From assembly GCA_030433355.1 (NCBI GenBank), contig JAUIMG010000007.1:55174-119173 (forward strand): 64,000 nucleotides of DNA, read 5' to 3'. The translations under genes and the position numbers were made by a program. The notes beneath the pieces were generated by a model. It did no database searches. It had not been told where the DNA came from and saw nothing but the letters and a program-made list of their open reading frames with translations. The DNA is from Bacteroidia bacterium. Lineage in GTDB: Bacteria; Bacteroidota; Bacteroidia; Flavobacteriales_E; Vicingaceae. Of the stretch, positions 1 through 8,693 are shown piece after piece (position 1 is the first letter of the stretch; every line of letters begins with the position of its first letter).

Positions 1-1641
1 AGGATTCTCTAGAGTAACCATAGAACTCTCATCCAGTGCATTTTCTGCCTTTGTTAGAGAATTATTCAATATTTCAAAATACCCCCTGCTGCTAAGCAAG
101 TTAGCAACTAGGTTCTCTAATTTATTTGGTGTTTTTAATTTTGAAGAAATAAGACTTGTTTTTGCTTGCTCAGGTATTAAAATTCTATTGAATCCATAAA
201 GTCTTAATATCTCTTCAATTAAGTCAATTTCCCTTTGAACATCAACTCTATATGCAGGAACTTTTAATCTTAAGGTAGACTTTGTTTCATTCAATAACTC
301 TATCTCTAGGTTGCTTAAAATCTTCTTAATTAAGCTCCTTTCTATTTTTTGACCAAGAATCCGATCAACATTACTGTAATCTAAATCAATAATAAAATCT
401 TCAATCTCATTAGGATAGAAATCTTGTATAGCAGATTCTTGCGTAGCTCCACAAACTTTTTGAATAAGAATAGAAGCTCTTTTTAAAGCTTTGATAGTCA
501 TATTGGGATCTACACCTCTTTCAAACCTAAAAGACGCATCCGTATTTAAGCCATGATACTTAGCAGTTTTTCTAACGGATGTTGGATCAAAATAAGCACT
601 CTCTAAAAAAATACTGTTGGTATTTTCATTCACACCAGAATCTTCACCTCCAAATACTCCGGCAATACACATTGGCTCTTTAGCATTACAAATCATCAAA
701 TCTGAAGATGAAAGTTCTCTTTCAACTTCATCAAGTGTGGTGAATTTTAATCCCTTATTTACCTTCTTAACAATAACCTTATTACCAACTATTTTATCCA
801 AATCAAAGGCATGAAGAGGCTGTCCTAATTCGTGAAGAACATAATTTGTTATATCAACAACATTATTTATTGGCTTTAAGCCTATAGCACTTAATCTTGT
901 TTTTAACCATTTCGGTGATTCCTCAACCTTAACATTCTTTAATTCCACTCCTGCATACCTAGGGCACTCTTGAACGTCTTCAACGACTATTTTTATGGTC
1001 GAATTAGCATCAACAATCTCATTATAATCTTTTAAAGATGGAAACTTAAGCTCTACTTGATCCTCTATATTTAGGTAAGCAGCTAAATCTCTTGCAACTC
1101 CATAATGAGAAGTAGCATCTACCCGATTTGGTGTTAACCCGATTTCAAAAACAGTATCTTCCTCCAATTTAAAGTATTTAGCTGCTTGAATGCCAATTTT
1201 AGCATCATTTTCCAGAACCATAATCCCATCATGACTCACACCTAATCCTAGCTCATCTTCGGCGCAAAGCATTCCCTCAGAAACTTCACCTCTTATTTTT
1301 GATTTTTTTATTTTAAGTCCTTTCTCATCTGGATAAATGGTTGCACCTACTAATGCAACAACAACTTTTTGTCCTTCGGCTACATTAGGAGCGCCGCAAA
1401 CTATATCCAATAAATCAGCATGACCAACATCAACCTTTGTTAGTTTCAATCTATCCGCATTGGGGTGTTGATTTACTTCCTTTACTTGACCAATTACAAC
1501 CCCTTCTAATCCTCCTTTGATGGATTGAATGCTTTCTATACCCTCCACTTCAAGACCAATATCCGTGAGTATTTCAGAAACCACTTTAGGTTCTAAATCA
1601 ACATTTAAATAATCTTTAAGCCAGTTATAAGAAATTTTCAT
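1..1641 (-). CDS. pheT: Phenylalanyl-tRNA synthetase beta subunit, 3' end outside window
   Basis: Reading leftward from the ATG at 1641 gives 547 uninterrupted codons that leave the window, so the last part of the protein (the family is about 800 residues) is missing. The N-terminus (MKISYNWLKDYL, then GLEVEGIE) is typical of PheT. It is followed by a tRNA-binding OB-like domain at about residues 40-150, with HPNADRLKLTKVDVG, IVCGAPN and SEGMLCAEDELGLG. PheT pairs with PheS to charge tRNA-Phe in the cytoplasm; the beta subunit carries the B3/B4 editing module, partly present here. The gene has its own predicted promoter and is followed on the same strand by nothing visible. The identification is firm; only completeness is limited by the window edge. 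Confidence 0.95.
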   Translation of the reverse strand, partial: MKISYNWLKDYLNVDLEPKVVSEILTDIGLEVEGIESIQSIKGGLEGVVIGQVKEVNQHPNADRLKLTKVDVGHADLLDIVCGAPNVAEGQKVVVALVGATIYPDEKGLKIKKSKIRGEVSEGMLCAEDELGLGVSHDGIMVLENDAKIGIQAAKYFKLEEDTVFEIGLTPNRVDATSHYGVARDLAAYLNIEDQVELKFPSLKDYNEIVDANSTIKIVVEDVQECPRYAGVELKNVKVEESPKWLKTRLSAIGLKPINNVVDITNYVLHELGQPLHAFDLDKIVGNKVIVKKVNKGLKFTTLDEVERELSSSDLMICNAKEPMCIAGVFGGEDSGVNENTNSIFLESAYFDPTSVRKTAKYHGLNTDASFRFERGVDPNMTIKALKRASILIQKVCGATQESAIQDFYPNEIEDFIIDLDYSNVDRILGQKIERSLIKKILSNLEIELLNETKSTLRLKVPAYRVDVQREIDLIEEILRLYGFNRILIPEQAKTSLISSKLKTPNKLENLVANLLSSRGYFEILNNSLTKAENALDESSMVTLENP

Positions 1642-1658
1642 CGGAAATATTTAGGCAG

Positions 1659-1666
1659 CAAAAATA
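1659..1666 (-). promoter_or_regulatory. Predicted -7 promoter element of pheT
   Basis: The minus strand reads TATTTTTG, matching the Bacteroidota -7 consensus TAnnTTTG, 17 nt before the pheT ATG. No convincing -33 TTG is visible, so this rests on one element plus its position. Confidence 0.45.
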
Positions 1667-1688
1667 ACTATTTCTATAAGGGAATCGC

Positions 1689-2603
1689 TCAGGAAACACT
1701 CCAAATTCGCAAGCTTCCATCATCTCCAATACTTAGCAAATAATTTTCAAAACTTGACCAATATAAACCATTAACGGAATGCGTGTGCGCTTTATCTTTC
1801 AGGCCTTCTATACGTTTTAAAACTACCATTCGCTCTGTATCCCAAATTTTAATTGTTTTATCTCTGCTAGCTGTTGCAAACAATTTATTATTAGGGCTGA
1901 ATGCTATATCGTAAATGGCCCAATAATGAGCAGCTAAGTCTATTATTTGATTTTTTGTATGGAGATCATACAATCTTAGATGGGCATCTTTTTCACCAAC
2001 TAGTATAGTGTCATTTATTGAATTAAATCTAACTGTATTTAAAGCCGACTTTAAAGGTCCAAGTAAATATTCCTCTTGATAGTCTGCTATTGATAAAACT
2101 CTCACCAATCCATCGCTACAAGCTAAAGCTAACTCACCTCTACGGGCAGAATAATCCATTTTTCTAAGCTTCTGCTTACAAACTTTTTTATGATAAAGAA
2201 GGCTATAATCTTGAGCACTCCAAACTGAAATGGAGCCGTCACCCGAACTGCATACAATTTCATTTTTATCTTCCAAGTAGCATAAATCAAAAATATAGCC
2301 CTTATGAATTTTTAGATAATGAATCTCTTTATTCTCATTTAAGTCTACCACATGAATCCCACCCTCAGCCTGACCAATTAAAAGATGCTTTTTCTTAGGA
2401 AAATACAATAGACTCATTACTGCAGCGGCAGATTTTGCAACCAACCTCTTCGCCCCTAAGGTTTGCAAATCAAACTCTATTACATTGCGATCTGAGCCGG
2501 CTGCAAATATCAAATTATCTGCATCCGATTGAGCAATCGCATATAAAGCACCTTTATGCTCTTTAAAAACCTTTTTTGAACTAACTAGGATATTTGACTC
2601 CAA
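1689..2603 (-). CDS. WD40 repeat beta-propeller protein
   Basis: The 304-residue protein consists almost entirely of WD40-type repeats of about 40 residues. Clear repeat ends are SVWSAQDY, IKIWDTERM and LRIWSVS, and GH-like starts such as HKGALYAIAQ recur. About seven repeats would close one propeller. There is no signal peptide, so it is probably a cytoplasmic protein-binding scaffold with no catalytic residues visible. It overlaps the 3' end of recG by about 19 nt on the same strand, so it is probably co-transcribed and translationally coupled with recG. Its partner and role cannot be read from the sequence. Confidence 0.85.
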   Translation of the reverse strand: MESNILVSSKKVFKEHKGALYAIAQSDADNLIFAAGSDRNVIEFDLQTLGAKRLVAKSAAAVMSLLYFPKKKHLLIGQAEGGIHVVDLNENKEIHYLKIHKGYIFDLCYLEDKNEIVCSSGDGSISVWSAQDYSLLYHKKVCKQKLRKMDYSARRGELALACSDGLVRVLSIADYQEEYLLGPLKSALNTVRFNSINDTILVGEKDAHLRLYDLHTKNQIIDLAAHYWAIYDIAFSPNNKLFATASRDKTIKIWDTERMVVLKRIEGLKDKAHTHSVNGLYWSSFENYLLSIGDDGSLRIWSVS

Positions 2604-4693
2604 TTAACTTTCCCCCTATTTCTTTTGCGAAGATAATTCATTATTACGCTATTCTCTTCCGAATTCAATATTGTATCCGATTCCAATATTTTATTGGCTG
2701 CACTTCTTGCTAACTCTATAATTGCACCATCTTTAGAAAGGTTGGTAAGCTTTAAGTTTATTGGAGTTCCACTTTGTTGAGTTCCTTGCAAATCGCCCGG
2801 ACCTCTTAACTGTAGATCAACTTCGGCTATTTTAAACCCATCATTTGTTTCAGTCATTGTCTTCATTCGAAGGCGTCCATCTGCAGAGAGCTTATTTCCT
2901 GTCATTAAAACACAATAAGATTGTTCTGCACCTCTACCTACTCTTCCCCTAAGTTGATGCAACTGCGACAAACCAAAACGCTCTGCACTTTCAATAATCA
3001 TAACAGAAGCATTTGGAACATTCACACCAACTTCAATTACAGTGGTAGATACCATAATATCTGTTTCTCCTGAAACAAACCTACTCATCTCATAATTCTT
3101 TGTGTCGGCAGGCATCTTACCATGAACAATACTTACCTTATACTTAGGTGGTGGAAATCGTTGAAAAATATGCTGAAAGCCCTCATCCAAATTTGCGTAG
3201 TCCATCTTTTCAGATTCTTCAATCAATGGATAAACTATATATATCTGTCTGCCTTTGGCTATCTCTTTTTCTAAGAATCCAAATAGTCTTAATCTTTTAT
3301 TCTCAAACCAATGAATTGTTTTTATGGGTTTTCTCCCTGGAGGCAATTCATCGATAATGGAAATATCTAAATCACCATATAAGGTCATTGCTAATGTTCT
3401 TGGAATGGGGGTCGCAGTCATTATTAATACATGGGGAGGTTGAATATTTTTCTTCCAAAGCTTGGCCCTCTGTGCAACTCCAAATCGATGTTGCTCATCT
3501 ATAATAACTAAACCTAAGTTCTTAAGTTTAACCTTATCTTCCAATAAAGCATGCGTGCCAATAAGTAGTTGAATTTCTCCACTCTCTATGCCGTCATGTA
3601 TTTGTCTTCTTTCCTTTTGCTTAACAGACCCCGTTAAAACTGCAACATTTAAATTAAGCGGTTCCAACATTTCTTTTATACCTTCATAATGCTGACGAGC
3701 TAATATCTCTGTCGGGGCCATCAAAGCAGCTTGAAATCCATTATCAATAGCTATAAGCATACTCATGAGAGCAACAATTGTCTTTCCTGAACCTACATCT
3801 CCCTGCAATAAACGGTTCATATGTTTACCACTACCTAAATCTTTCCTTACTTCTTTAAGTACTCTTTTTTGTGCGTCTGTTAATTCAAAATCCAATACCT
3901 TATTATAGAAATTCATAAAGGAGTCCCCAACTTTTTCAAAAGGAAAGCCTTTTAATTTATTCTGATTAATAAGTTTGAGCTTTAAAAGGTCTAATTGGAT
4001 AAAAAATAGTTCCTCAAACTTTAAGCGATAGATTGCTTTCTTTAAGTTGTCAACCGAAGAAGGGAGGTGGATATTTATAATGGCAGGCTCCCGAGATACT
4101 AAACTATTTTCCTGAAGTATGCTTTGAGATAAATTTTCAGGTATATGTCCTTTTATTTGATTCAAAAGAGTTTTTATGAGCTTTAAGATATTCTTACTTG
4201 CTAGACCAGAGCGGTTTAATTTTTCCGTAGATGGATACACTGCCTGTAAGGAAGATTGAATATTTGCTTTATACTCGCTTATTTCTTCTAATTCTGGATG
4301 AACTAAATTTATGTAATTCCTATAACTATTAGGCTTTGCAAATACCACATATTGCTTTCCAACTTTGATTTGATTTTTTAAAAACTTTACTCCTTTAAAC
4401 CAAACTAATTCAATGATTCCCGTATCATCTTTGAGCTTTGCAACCAATCGTTTTTTAAATTTATCTCCAATTTCTTCTATGTAGATTATCTCTCCTTTTA
4501 ATTGGACATAATTTAAATCTGCTTGAATATTTTTTATTTCATAGAACTTAGTCCTATCCTCATAACGAAAAGGGAAGTGAAATAATAAATTCTCAAATGT
4601 TCTAATATTTAGCTCTTTAGCTAGTAATTCAGCTCTTTTAGGACCAACTCCTTTTAAAAATTCAATAGAGGTATCTAATATAGTGGAACTCAC
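2585..4693 (-). CDS. recG: ATP-dependent DNA helicase RecG
   Basis: RecG remodels stalled replication forks and Holliday junctions. The protein has an N-terminal wedge/OB region, a Walker A GDVGSGKT, a helicase motif DEQHRFG (the RecG form of DExH), TATPIPRTLAM and a C-terminal GRVGRG arginine-finger motif; the length of about 702 residues is normal. The open frame extends to a TTG at 4702, but the GTG at 4693 gives an N-terminus (MSSTILDTSIEFLKGVGP) that better fits the family. A near-consensus -7 box (TTAATTTG) lies just upstream of that GTG. The gene overlaps the downstream WD40 gene. Identity is certain; the start is uncertain by three codons. Confidence 0.95.
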   Translation of the reverse strand: MSSTILDTSIEFLKGVGPKRAELLAKELNIRTFENLLFHFPFRYEDRTKFYEIKNIQADLNYVQLKGEIIYIEEIGDKFKKRLVAKLKDDTGIIELVWFKGVKFLKNQIKVGKQYVVFAKPNSYRNYINLVHPELEEISEYKANIQSSLQAVYPSTEKLNRSGLASKNILKLIKTLLNQIKGHIPENLSQSILQENSLVSREPAIINIHLPSSVDNLKKAIYRLKFEELFFIQLDLLKLKLINQNKLKGFPFEKVGDSFMNFYNKVLDFELTDAQKRVLKEVRKDLGSGKHMNRLLQGDVGSGKTIVALMSMLIAIDNGFQAALMAPTEILARQHYEGIKEMLEPLNLNVAVLTGSVKQKERRQIHDGIESGEIQLLIGTHALLEDKVKLKNLGLVIIDEQHRFGVAQRAKLWKKNIQPPHVLIMTATPIPRTLAMTLYGDLDISIIDELPPGRKPIKTIHWFENKRLRLFGFLEKEIAKGRQIYIVYPLIEESEKMDYANLDEGFQHIFQRFPPPKYKVSIVHGKMPADTKNYEMSRFVSGETDIMVSTTVIEVGVNVPNASVMIIESAERFGLSQLHQLRGRVGRGAEQSYCVLMTGNKLSADGRLRMKTMTETNDGFKIAEVDLQLRGPGDLQGTQQSGTPINLKLTNLSKDGAIIELARSAANKILESDTILNSEENSVIMNYLRKRNRGKVNWSQIS

Positions 4694-4741
4694 AGCAACC
4701 AAATTAATTAGAACATTGTTATAAGCATCTCAATTTCATAT

Positions 4742-4773
4742 AAAAAAAAAGGGACGCAATTGCGTCCCTTTTT
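4742..4773 (-). terminator. Rho-independent terminator of the Omp28-like gene
   Basis: A perfect 18-bp palindrome (GGGACGCAATTGCGTCCC, 4751-4768) is flanked by an A-run and a T-run, so it can act in both directions. It lies 18 nt past the stop of the minus-strand gene that ends at 4791 and upstream of recG. Confidence 0.85.
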
Positions 4774-4790
4774 ATCAATAAAAATTCAAC

Positions 4791-6953
4791 TTATTTCAAT
4801 ACTGAAATTTTTCTAGTGATAACTTCATCACCAACTCTTAGGTTAATAAAGTAAAAACCACTTTTCAATTGTTTTGTATCAACCTGTACTCTTTGATTTC
4901 CTTGTGCCATAACACCGAAATCTTGGTATCCAACTTCTTTTCCTGTAATATCTAATACTCTAGCTTCTATGCGCTTACTAGCACTTAAGTTAAACTCTAG
5001 ATTAGTAAAAGGAAGATTAGTAGGATTTGGGTAAATACTTAAACTATTAACGTCAGATTTTAAATTCTCTAAAGAAGTAATCTGATCCATTTTTATTCTT
5101 CTTGCATTAAGAACTTCATATTGAGATATATCTGAACCACCAAAGTAACTTACAGTAGCTACTAAATACATTCTGCTAGCATTAAAATTAGCAGGTAAAG
5201 TAATCGTGTAGTTCCCAACATAAGAGGTATTTAAATCATAATCAGAAGGAACAACTGTAGCATCTCCCCAAGTATCAGGTAAAATATCTCTAAGAACTCT
5301 TCTATGTTGATAATTCTGGATTGGATTTCCTCTGCCTGCGAATGGATGACCAGCTTGGGTATTGTATGCATTAATTTGATCCCAACCTTGACCACTACCT
5401 GAAACACTATCTTCGATTAATTGAACACTTACTCTAATATCTCCAGGACGTGCTACATCTGTAAAAGAAACATCCACATTTGCAACAAGCTGACGTGTAT
5501 TATTATCATAGCTTCCGAAAACAATGATGTTTGCAGGAGAACCAAGGGCTGCTTGAGCCTGAGCTCTTTGCGTCCAAGTACTATTCAAGTAATTAGGGAA
5601 AGTTTGTCCTCTACCAAAAGCAACATCTGTTTCACCAGGAAATAATTTTCTATCAACCATTCCTGTTGGTGCAGCATTAATACCTAAAGTACTACATAAA
5701 AGTGATGCATCTGCATTAGTCATATTATCTTGACCAAAACAAGAGTGAACTGAAGTAGTAATAATATCCGCATCATTAGCATGCATCTGACCTGCAACCC
5801 AAGCTCCATCTGGGCAAAACTGACATACTGCAGTAGTAAATTGTTCAAATAGTGAATTCTTCTGAACTAAGTTTCCAATATTAACGAAAGTACTATTTGA
5901 CGTTAAAACGTCGTCAGAAGTGTTTGGATCAGTTTGACCATTTGGATTAGCTACAGAAACTGTAAATGTTACATCAGCACCTAAATTATTGGCAATCCAA
6001 TCTGTTGGATGAGTAAAATTAACAGAAGCTTGAGGAGCCAAGTTTACATTAATTGTTTCTGTTCTATTAAAAGTACCAGGATTAGAAGTTCTCCAAGTCA
6101 CATCAACAGATGTTAATGTTGCAGAACCTTGGTTTGTGATAGTACCTGAAATACTAACAGCAGAGCCTCTTCCTGAAGTGGAAGGTATAGGGTCTAATGA
6201 ACTTAGCGCAACACTATTCGCAGGTCTTGCTCCTTGTATAAATTCGTAATAAACATTATCTGTAGCATCTGAAGCATTACCTCCATTTGTTACGAAAGAA
6301 GGTGTATTAGGAGCTGCATTTGAACCGGTTCCAACAGAATATGCTGTAGTTCCATCAATTTGAACACCAATTGTTAAAGATAAAGGTGTGTTAAATGTTC
6401 TTTCATCAACAATGTAAATTTTATTTGAAGTCTCCTCTAAAACAATACTCCAATAAGTCCACTGCTGTCCAGCAGCACCTGGAGCTGAATAAGAGAGGAA
6501 TTTAATCCAATGTTGTCTATTCGGAGCTGTACCATAAGTTTGAGAAGCAACTGCATCATTTCCTGCTAATTGCTGTAAACCCCAAATCATTATAGATTTA
6601 TCAGGAATACCTAAACTAGGAATAACATCATTATTTACAGAAGGTACAATAATCGGTGTTGGAGTAGTTGTAAAAGTTAAAACACCAGAATTTGAAACAA
6701 TATAATCCGTTACTGGACTACCATTAAAATCAAAATCAAATGGAATACTTTGAACTGGAGACCATGAGTTTGAAGTTGTATTAGCAGGAAAAATAGTAGT
6801 ATAGCCAGGAGTGAAGCCCAATGGCTGTTCTGGATCATTATTTAAATCCCCAGGATTCTGTCCTGCAGGATTTACTTCGTTAAAGTAATATTGCGCATTC
6901 GCTGAGAAAACAATCATCAACGAGGCAAACAAAAAGGTAGTTATTTTTTTCAT
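4791..6953 (-). CDS. Secreted Omp28-like protein with T9SS type A sorting domain
   Basis: The 720-residue exported protein has a signal peptide (MKKITTFLFASLMIVFSANA, cleaved before QYYF). Residues about 25-240 form a beta-rich domain and about 245-355 a CARDB/Ig-like domain. From about 365 there is an Omp28-like, thioredoxin-related domain containing C377-Q-F-C380. The last 80 or so residues form a type IX secretion type A sorting domain (SIYPNPTN near its start, TRKISVLK at the end). It should therefore cross the outer membrane through the T9SS and be released or anchored on the surface. Whether the CxxC is redox-active is unproven. It is a single-gene unit with its own terminator. The substrate is unknown. 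Confidence 0.88.
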   Translation of the reverse strand: MKKITTFLFASLMIVFSANAQYYFNEVNPAGQNPGDLNNDPEQPLGFTPGYTTIFPANTTSNSWSPVQSIPFDFDFNGSPVTDYIVSNSGVLTFTTTPTPIIVPSVNNDVIPSLGIPDKSIMIWGLQQLAGNDAVASQTYGTAPNRQHWIKFLSYSAPGAAGQQWTYWSIVLEETSNKIYIVDERTFNTPLSLTIGVQIDGTTAYSVGTGSNAAPNTPSFVTNGGNASDATDNVYYEFIQGARPANSVALSSLDPIPSTSGRGSAVSISGTITNQGSATLTSVDVTWRTSNPGTFNRTETINVNLAPQASVNFTHPTDWIANNLGADVTFTVSVANPNGQTDPNTSDDVLTSNSTFVNIGNLVQKNSLFEQFTTAVCQFCPDGAWVAGQMHANDADIITTSVHSCFGQDNMTNADASLLCSTLGINAAPTGMVDRKLFPGETDVAFGRGQTFPNYLNSTWTQRAQAQAALGSPANIIVFGSYDNNTRQLVANVDVSFTDVARPGDIRVSVQLIEDSVSGSGQGWDQINAYNTQAGHPFAGRGNPIQNYQHRRVLRDILPDTWGDATVVPSDYDLNTSYVGNYTITLPANFNASRMYLVATVSYFGGSDISQYEVLNARRIKMDQITSLENLKSDVNSLSIYPNPTNLPFTNLEFNLSASKRIEARVLDITGKEVGYQDFGVMAQGNQRVQVDTKQLKSGFYFINLRVGDEVITRKISVLK

Positions 6954-7087
6954 ATAGAATTTAGTTTACATAGTTATTAAGTCTACTAAATTAACAATTT
7001 ATACTAAAAGCGAAAAAAAAGTTTAATTTTTAGTTATGTCCATATTAATAAAAGTTAAACTAAAGCTGAAAAACACTAGCTTAAGAG

Positions 7088-7095
7088 TAGCTTTG
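7088..7095 (+). promoter_or_regulatory. Predicted -7 promoter element of ferritin gene
   Basis: TAGCTTTG fits the TAnnTTTG consensus, 14 nt before the ferritin ATG. No clear -33 box or Fur-like operator is seen in the 156-bp gap upstream. Confidence 0.5.
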
Positions 7096-7109
7096 TAAAA
7101 AAAAATAAA

Positions 7110-7616
7110 ATGCTAAAATCTATTATTGAAGAAAAATTACAAGCACAGATAAAAAAGGAAGCATCTTCCTCCCAATTGTATCTATCGATGGCCTCTTGGG
7201 CAGATATGAAAGGATTTAGTGGTGCAGCCGAATTCCTATATCATCATTCTGACGAAGAAAGAGAACATATGCTAAAACTTATTCGATTCGTAAATGAACG
7301 TGGTGGTCATGCTGAAATACCTGCTTTAAGTTCTCCTCAAAAGGACTTTGATTCTTTTCAATCGGTATTTAAATCCATCTTAGACCATGAGAGAAAGGTA
7401 ACAGAGTCTATCAATGATATCATCACAGCTTGTTTAAAGGAAAATGACCATTCTACCAACAATTTCATGCAATGGTATATTTCGGAGCAAATGGAAGAAG
7501 AGCAGTTAGCCAATAGTATTTTAGATAAATTAAAAATGATTGGCGACAATATGCCAAGTCTTTATTTATTTGATAAAGAGCTAAGTGAACTAACAAAAAA
7601 TGCTCACCAAGCATAA
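7110..7616 (+). CDS. ftnA: Non-haem ferritin, iron storage
   Basis: Ferritin oxidises Fe(II) and stores it as a ferric core inside a 24-subunit shell. All ferroxidase ligands are present at the positions used by E. coli FtnA: E17, E50, H53, E94 and Q127, with E130 nearby. The length (168 residues) and four-helix pattern are normal, and there is no methionine haem ligand motif that would suggest bacterioferritin. It appears to be transcribed alone from the promoter just upstream. The next 135 bp contain no gene, only the promoter of the following ABC operon. Identification is firm. Confidence 0.95.
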   Translation: MLKSIIEEKLQAQIKKEASSSQLYLSMASWADMKGFSGAAEFLYHHSDEEREHMLKLIRFVNERGGHAEIPALSSPQKDFDSFQSVFKSILDHERKVTESINDIITACLKENDHSTNNFMQWYISEQMEEEQLANSILDKLKMIGDNMPSLYLFDKELSELTKNAHQA

Positions 7617-7726
7617 TAAAATTCTTGCCATTCCATTTCTAGCTTTCTATTTATGAAGGTTTATTGCCATTCATCAAGTAGAAAATTGTTTCATCCTAAT
7701 TTTCACAACTTCAATAAGTTGATGAA

Positions 7727-7734
7727 TATATTTG
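7727..7734 (+). promoter_or_regulatory. Predicted -7 promoter element of ABC exporter operon
   Basis: TATATTTG matches TAnnTTTG and sits 17 nt before the ATG at 7752. The rest of the 135-bp gap shows nothing else that I recognise. Confidence 0.5.
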
Positions 7735-7751
7735 TCAAAAATTGAAAAACT

Positions 7752-8693
7752 ATGGAAGCCATTCTTAAGGCAGAAAACATCATTAAACAATATGCAAGTC
7801 ATAGAGCATTAGATGATGTTAGTATTGAAGTTCCAAAACAAAGTGTATTTGGTTTACTTGGGCCTAATGGTGCGGGTAAAACTTCTTTAATCAGAATAAT
7901 CAATCAAATTACGGCTCCAGATTCCGGCAATATATGGCTAGATGGTCAAAAGCTTGAGCCAAAGCATGTGGAACATATTGGCTATCTGCCTGAAGAGAGA
8001 GGTCTTTATAAAAAAATGGAGGTTGGAGAACAAGCTATGTATCTAGCTCAGCTAAAAGGCATGAGCAAGTCCGAAGCTAAAGCAAAACTTAAAGAGTGGT
8101 TTAAAAAGTTTGACATATCCCCTTGGTGGAATAAAAAAGTAGAAGAACTATCTAAAGGTATGGCTCAAAAAGTACAGTTTATTGTTACTGTTCTTCACGA
8201 ACCTAAATTATTGATACTAGATGAGCCCTTTAGTGGTTTCGACCCCATAAATACCAATTTGGTGAAAAGCGAGATATTAAGACTTAAAGAAGAAGGCGCT
8301 AGCATTATCCTCTCTACCCATAATATGGGCTCTGTAGAAGAAATATGCGAACATATTGCTTTAATTAATAAGTCTAAAAAGATTTTAGAAGGTAATGTAA
8401 AACAAATCCAACAAGACTTTAAAGAAGGTATTTACGAGTTAAAGTATAAAGGGAATAAGATTGCATTTACCAATGCTTTATGGACTTCCTGCGAACTACT
8501 AGATCATCAAGAAGATGGAGATTTCCAAATTGCCAAAATAAGAATGGGTGCAGAAAAGTCTCCAAATCAAGTATTGAGCGCTATAGTTCCTGAAGTAGAA
8601 GTTTATGGTTTACAGGAAATTATTCCTAGCATGAATGATATTTTTATAAAACAAGTAGAAACGAATAGCACAAAGGAGGTTGATCATGAATAA
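7752..8693 (+). CDS. ABC transporter ATP-binding protein, NatA-type
   Basis: This 313-residue nucleotide-binding subunit has Walker A GPNGAGKT (37-44), a signature LSKGMAQKV (133-141, with KG in place of the usual GG) and Walker B LLILDEP (153-159). A C-terminal extension of about 90 residues is typical of the NatA/DUF4162 group. It would power export by the permease encoded immediately downstream, with which it overlaps by 8 nt. The NatAB family is linked to sodium or drug efflux, but the substrate here is not determined by sequence. Subfamily assignment is by overall pattern and is less sure than the ABC identity. Confidence 0.92.
   Translation: MEAILKAENIIKQYASHRALDDVSIEVPKQSVFGLLGPNGAGKTSLIRIINQITAPDSGNIWLDGQKLEPKHVEHIGYLPEERGLYKKMEVGEQAMYLAQLKGMSKSEAKAKLKEWFKKFDISPWWNKKVEELSKGMAQKVQFIVTVLHEPKLLILDEPFSGFDPINTNLVKSEILRLKEEGASIILSTHNMGSVEEICEHIALINKSKKILEGNVKQIQQDFKEGIYELKYKGNKIAFTNALWTSCELLDHQEDGDFQIAKIRMGAEKSPNQVLSAIVPEVEVYGLQEIIPSMNDIFIKQVETNSTKEVDHE
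8673..8679 (+). promoter_or_regulatory. Strong Shine-Dalgarno sequence inside the upstream gene
   Basis: AAGGAGG lies within the last codons of the ATPase gene, 6 nt before the ATG at 8686. It decides the permease start: the TTG at 8680, which opens the longer reading frame, touches the SD and is unlikely to be used. Such a full SD is unusual in this window. Confidence 0.8.

Noticed and set aside
617..814. 65-codon plus-strand frame inside pheT
   Set aside because: Lies antisense to a well-supported gene, has low-complexity composition and no promoter; a shadow frame.
4742..4773. Palindrome as a regulator-binding operator
   Set aside because: The flanking A and T runs and its place just past a stop codon fit a terminator better.
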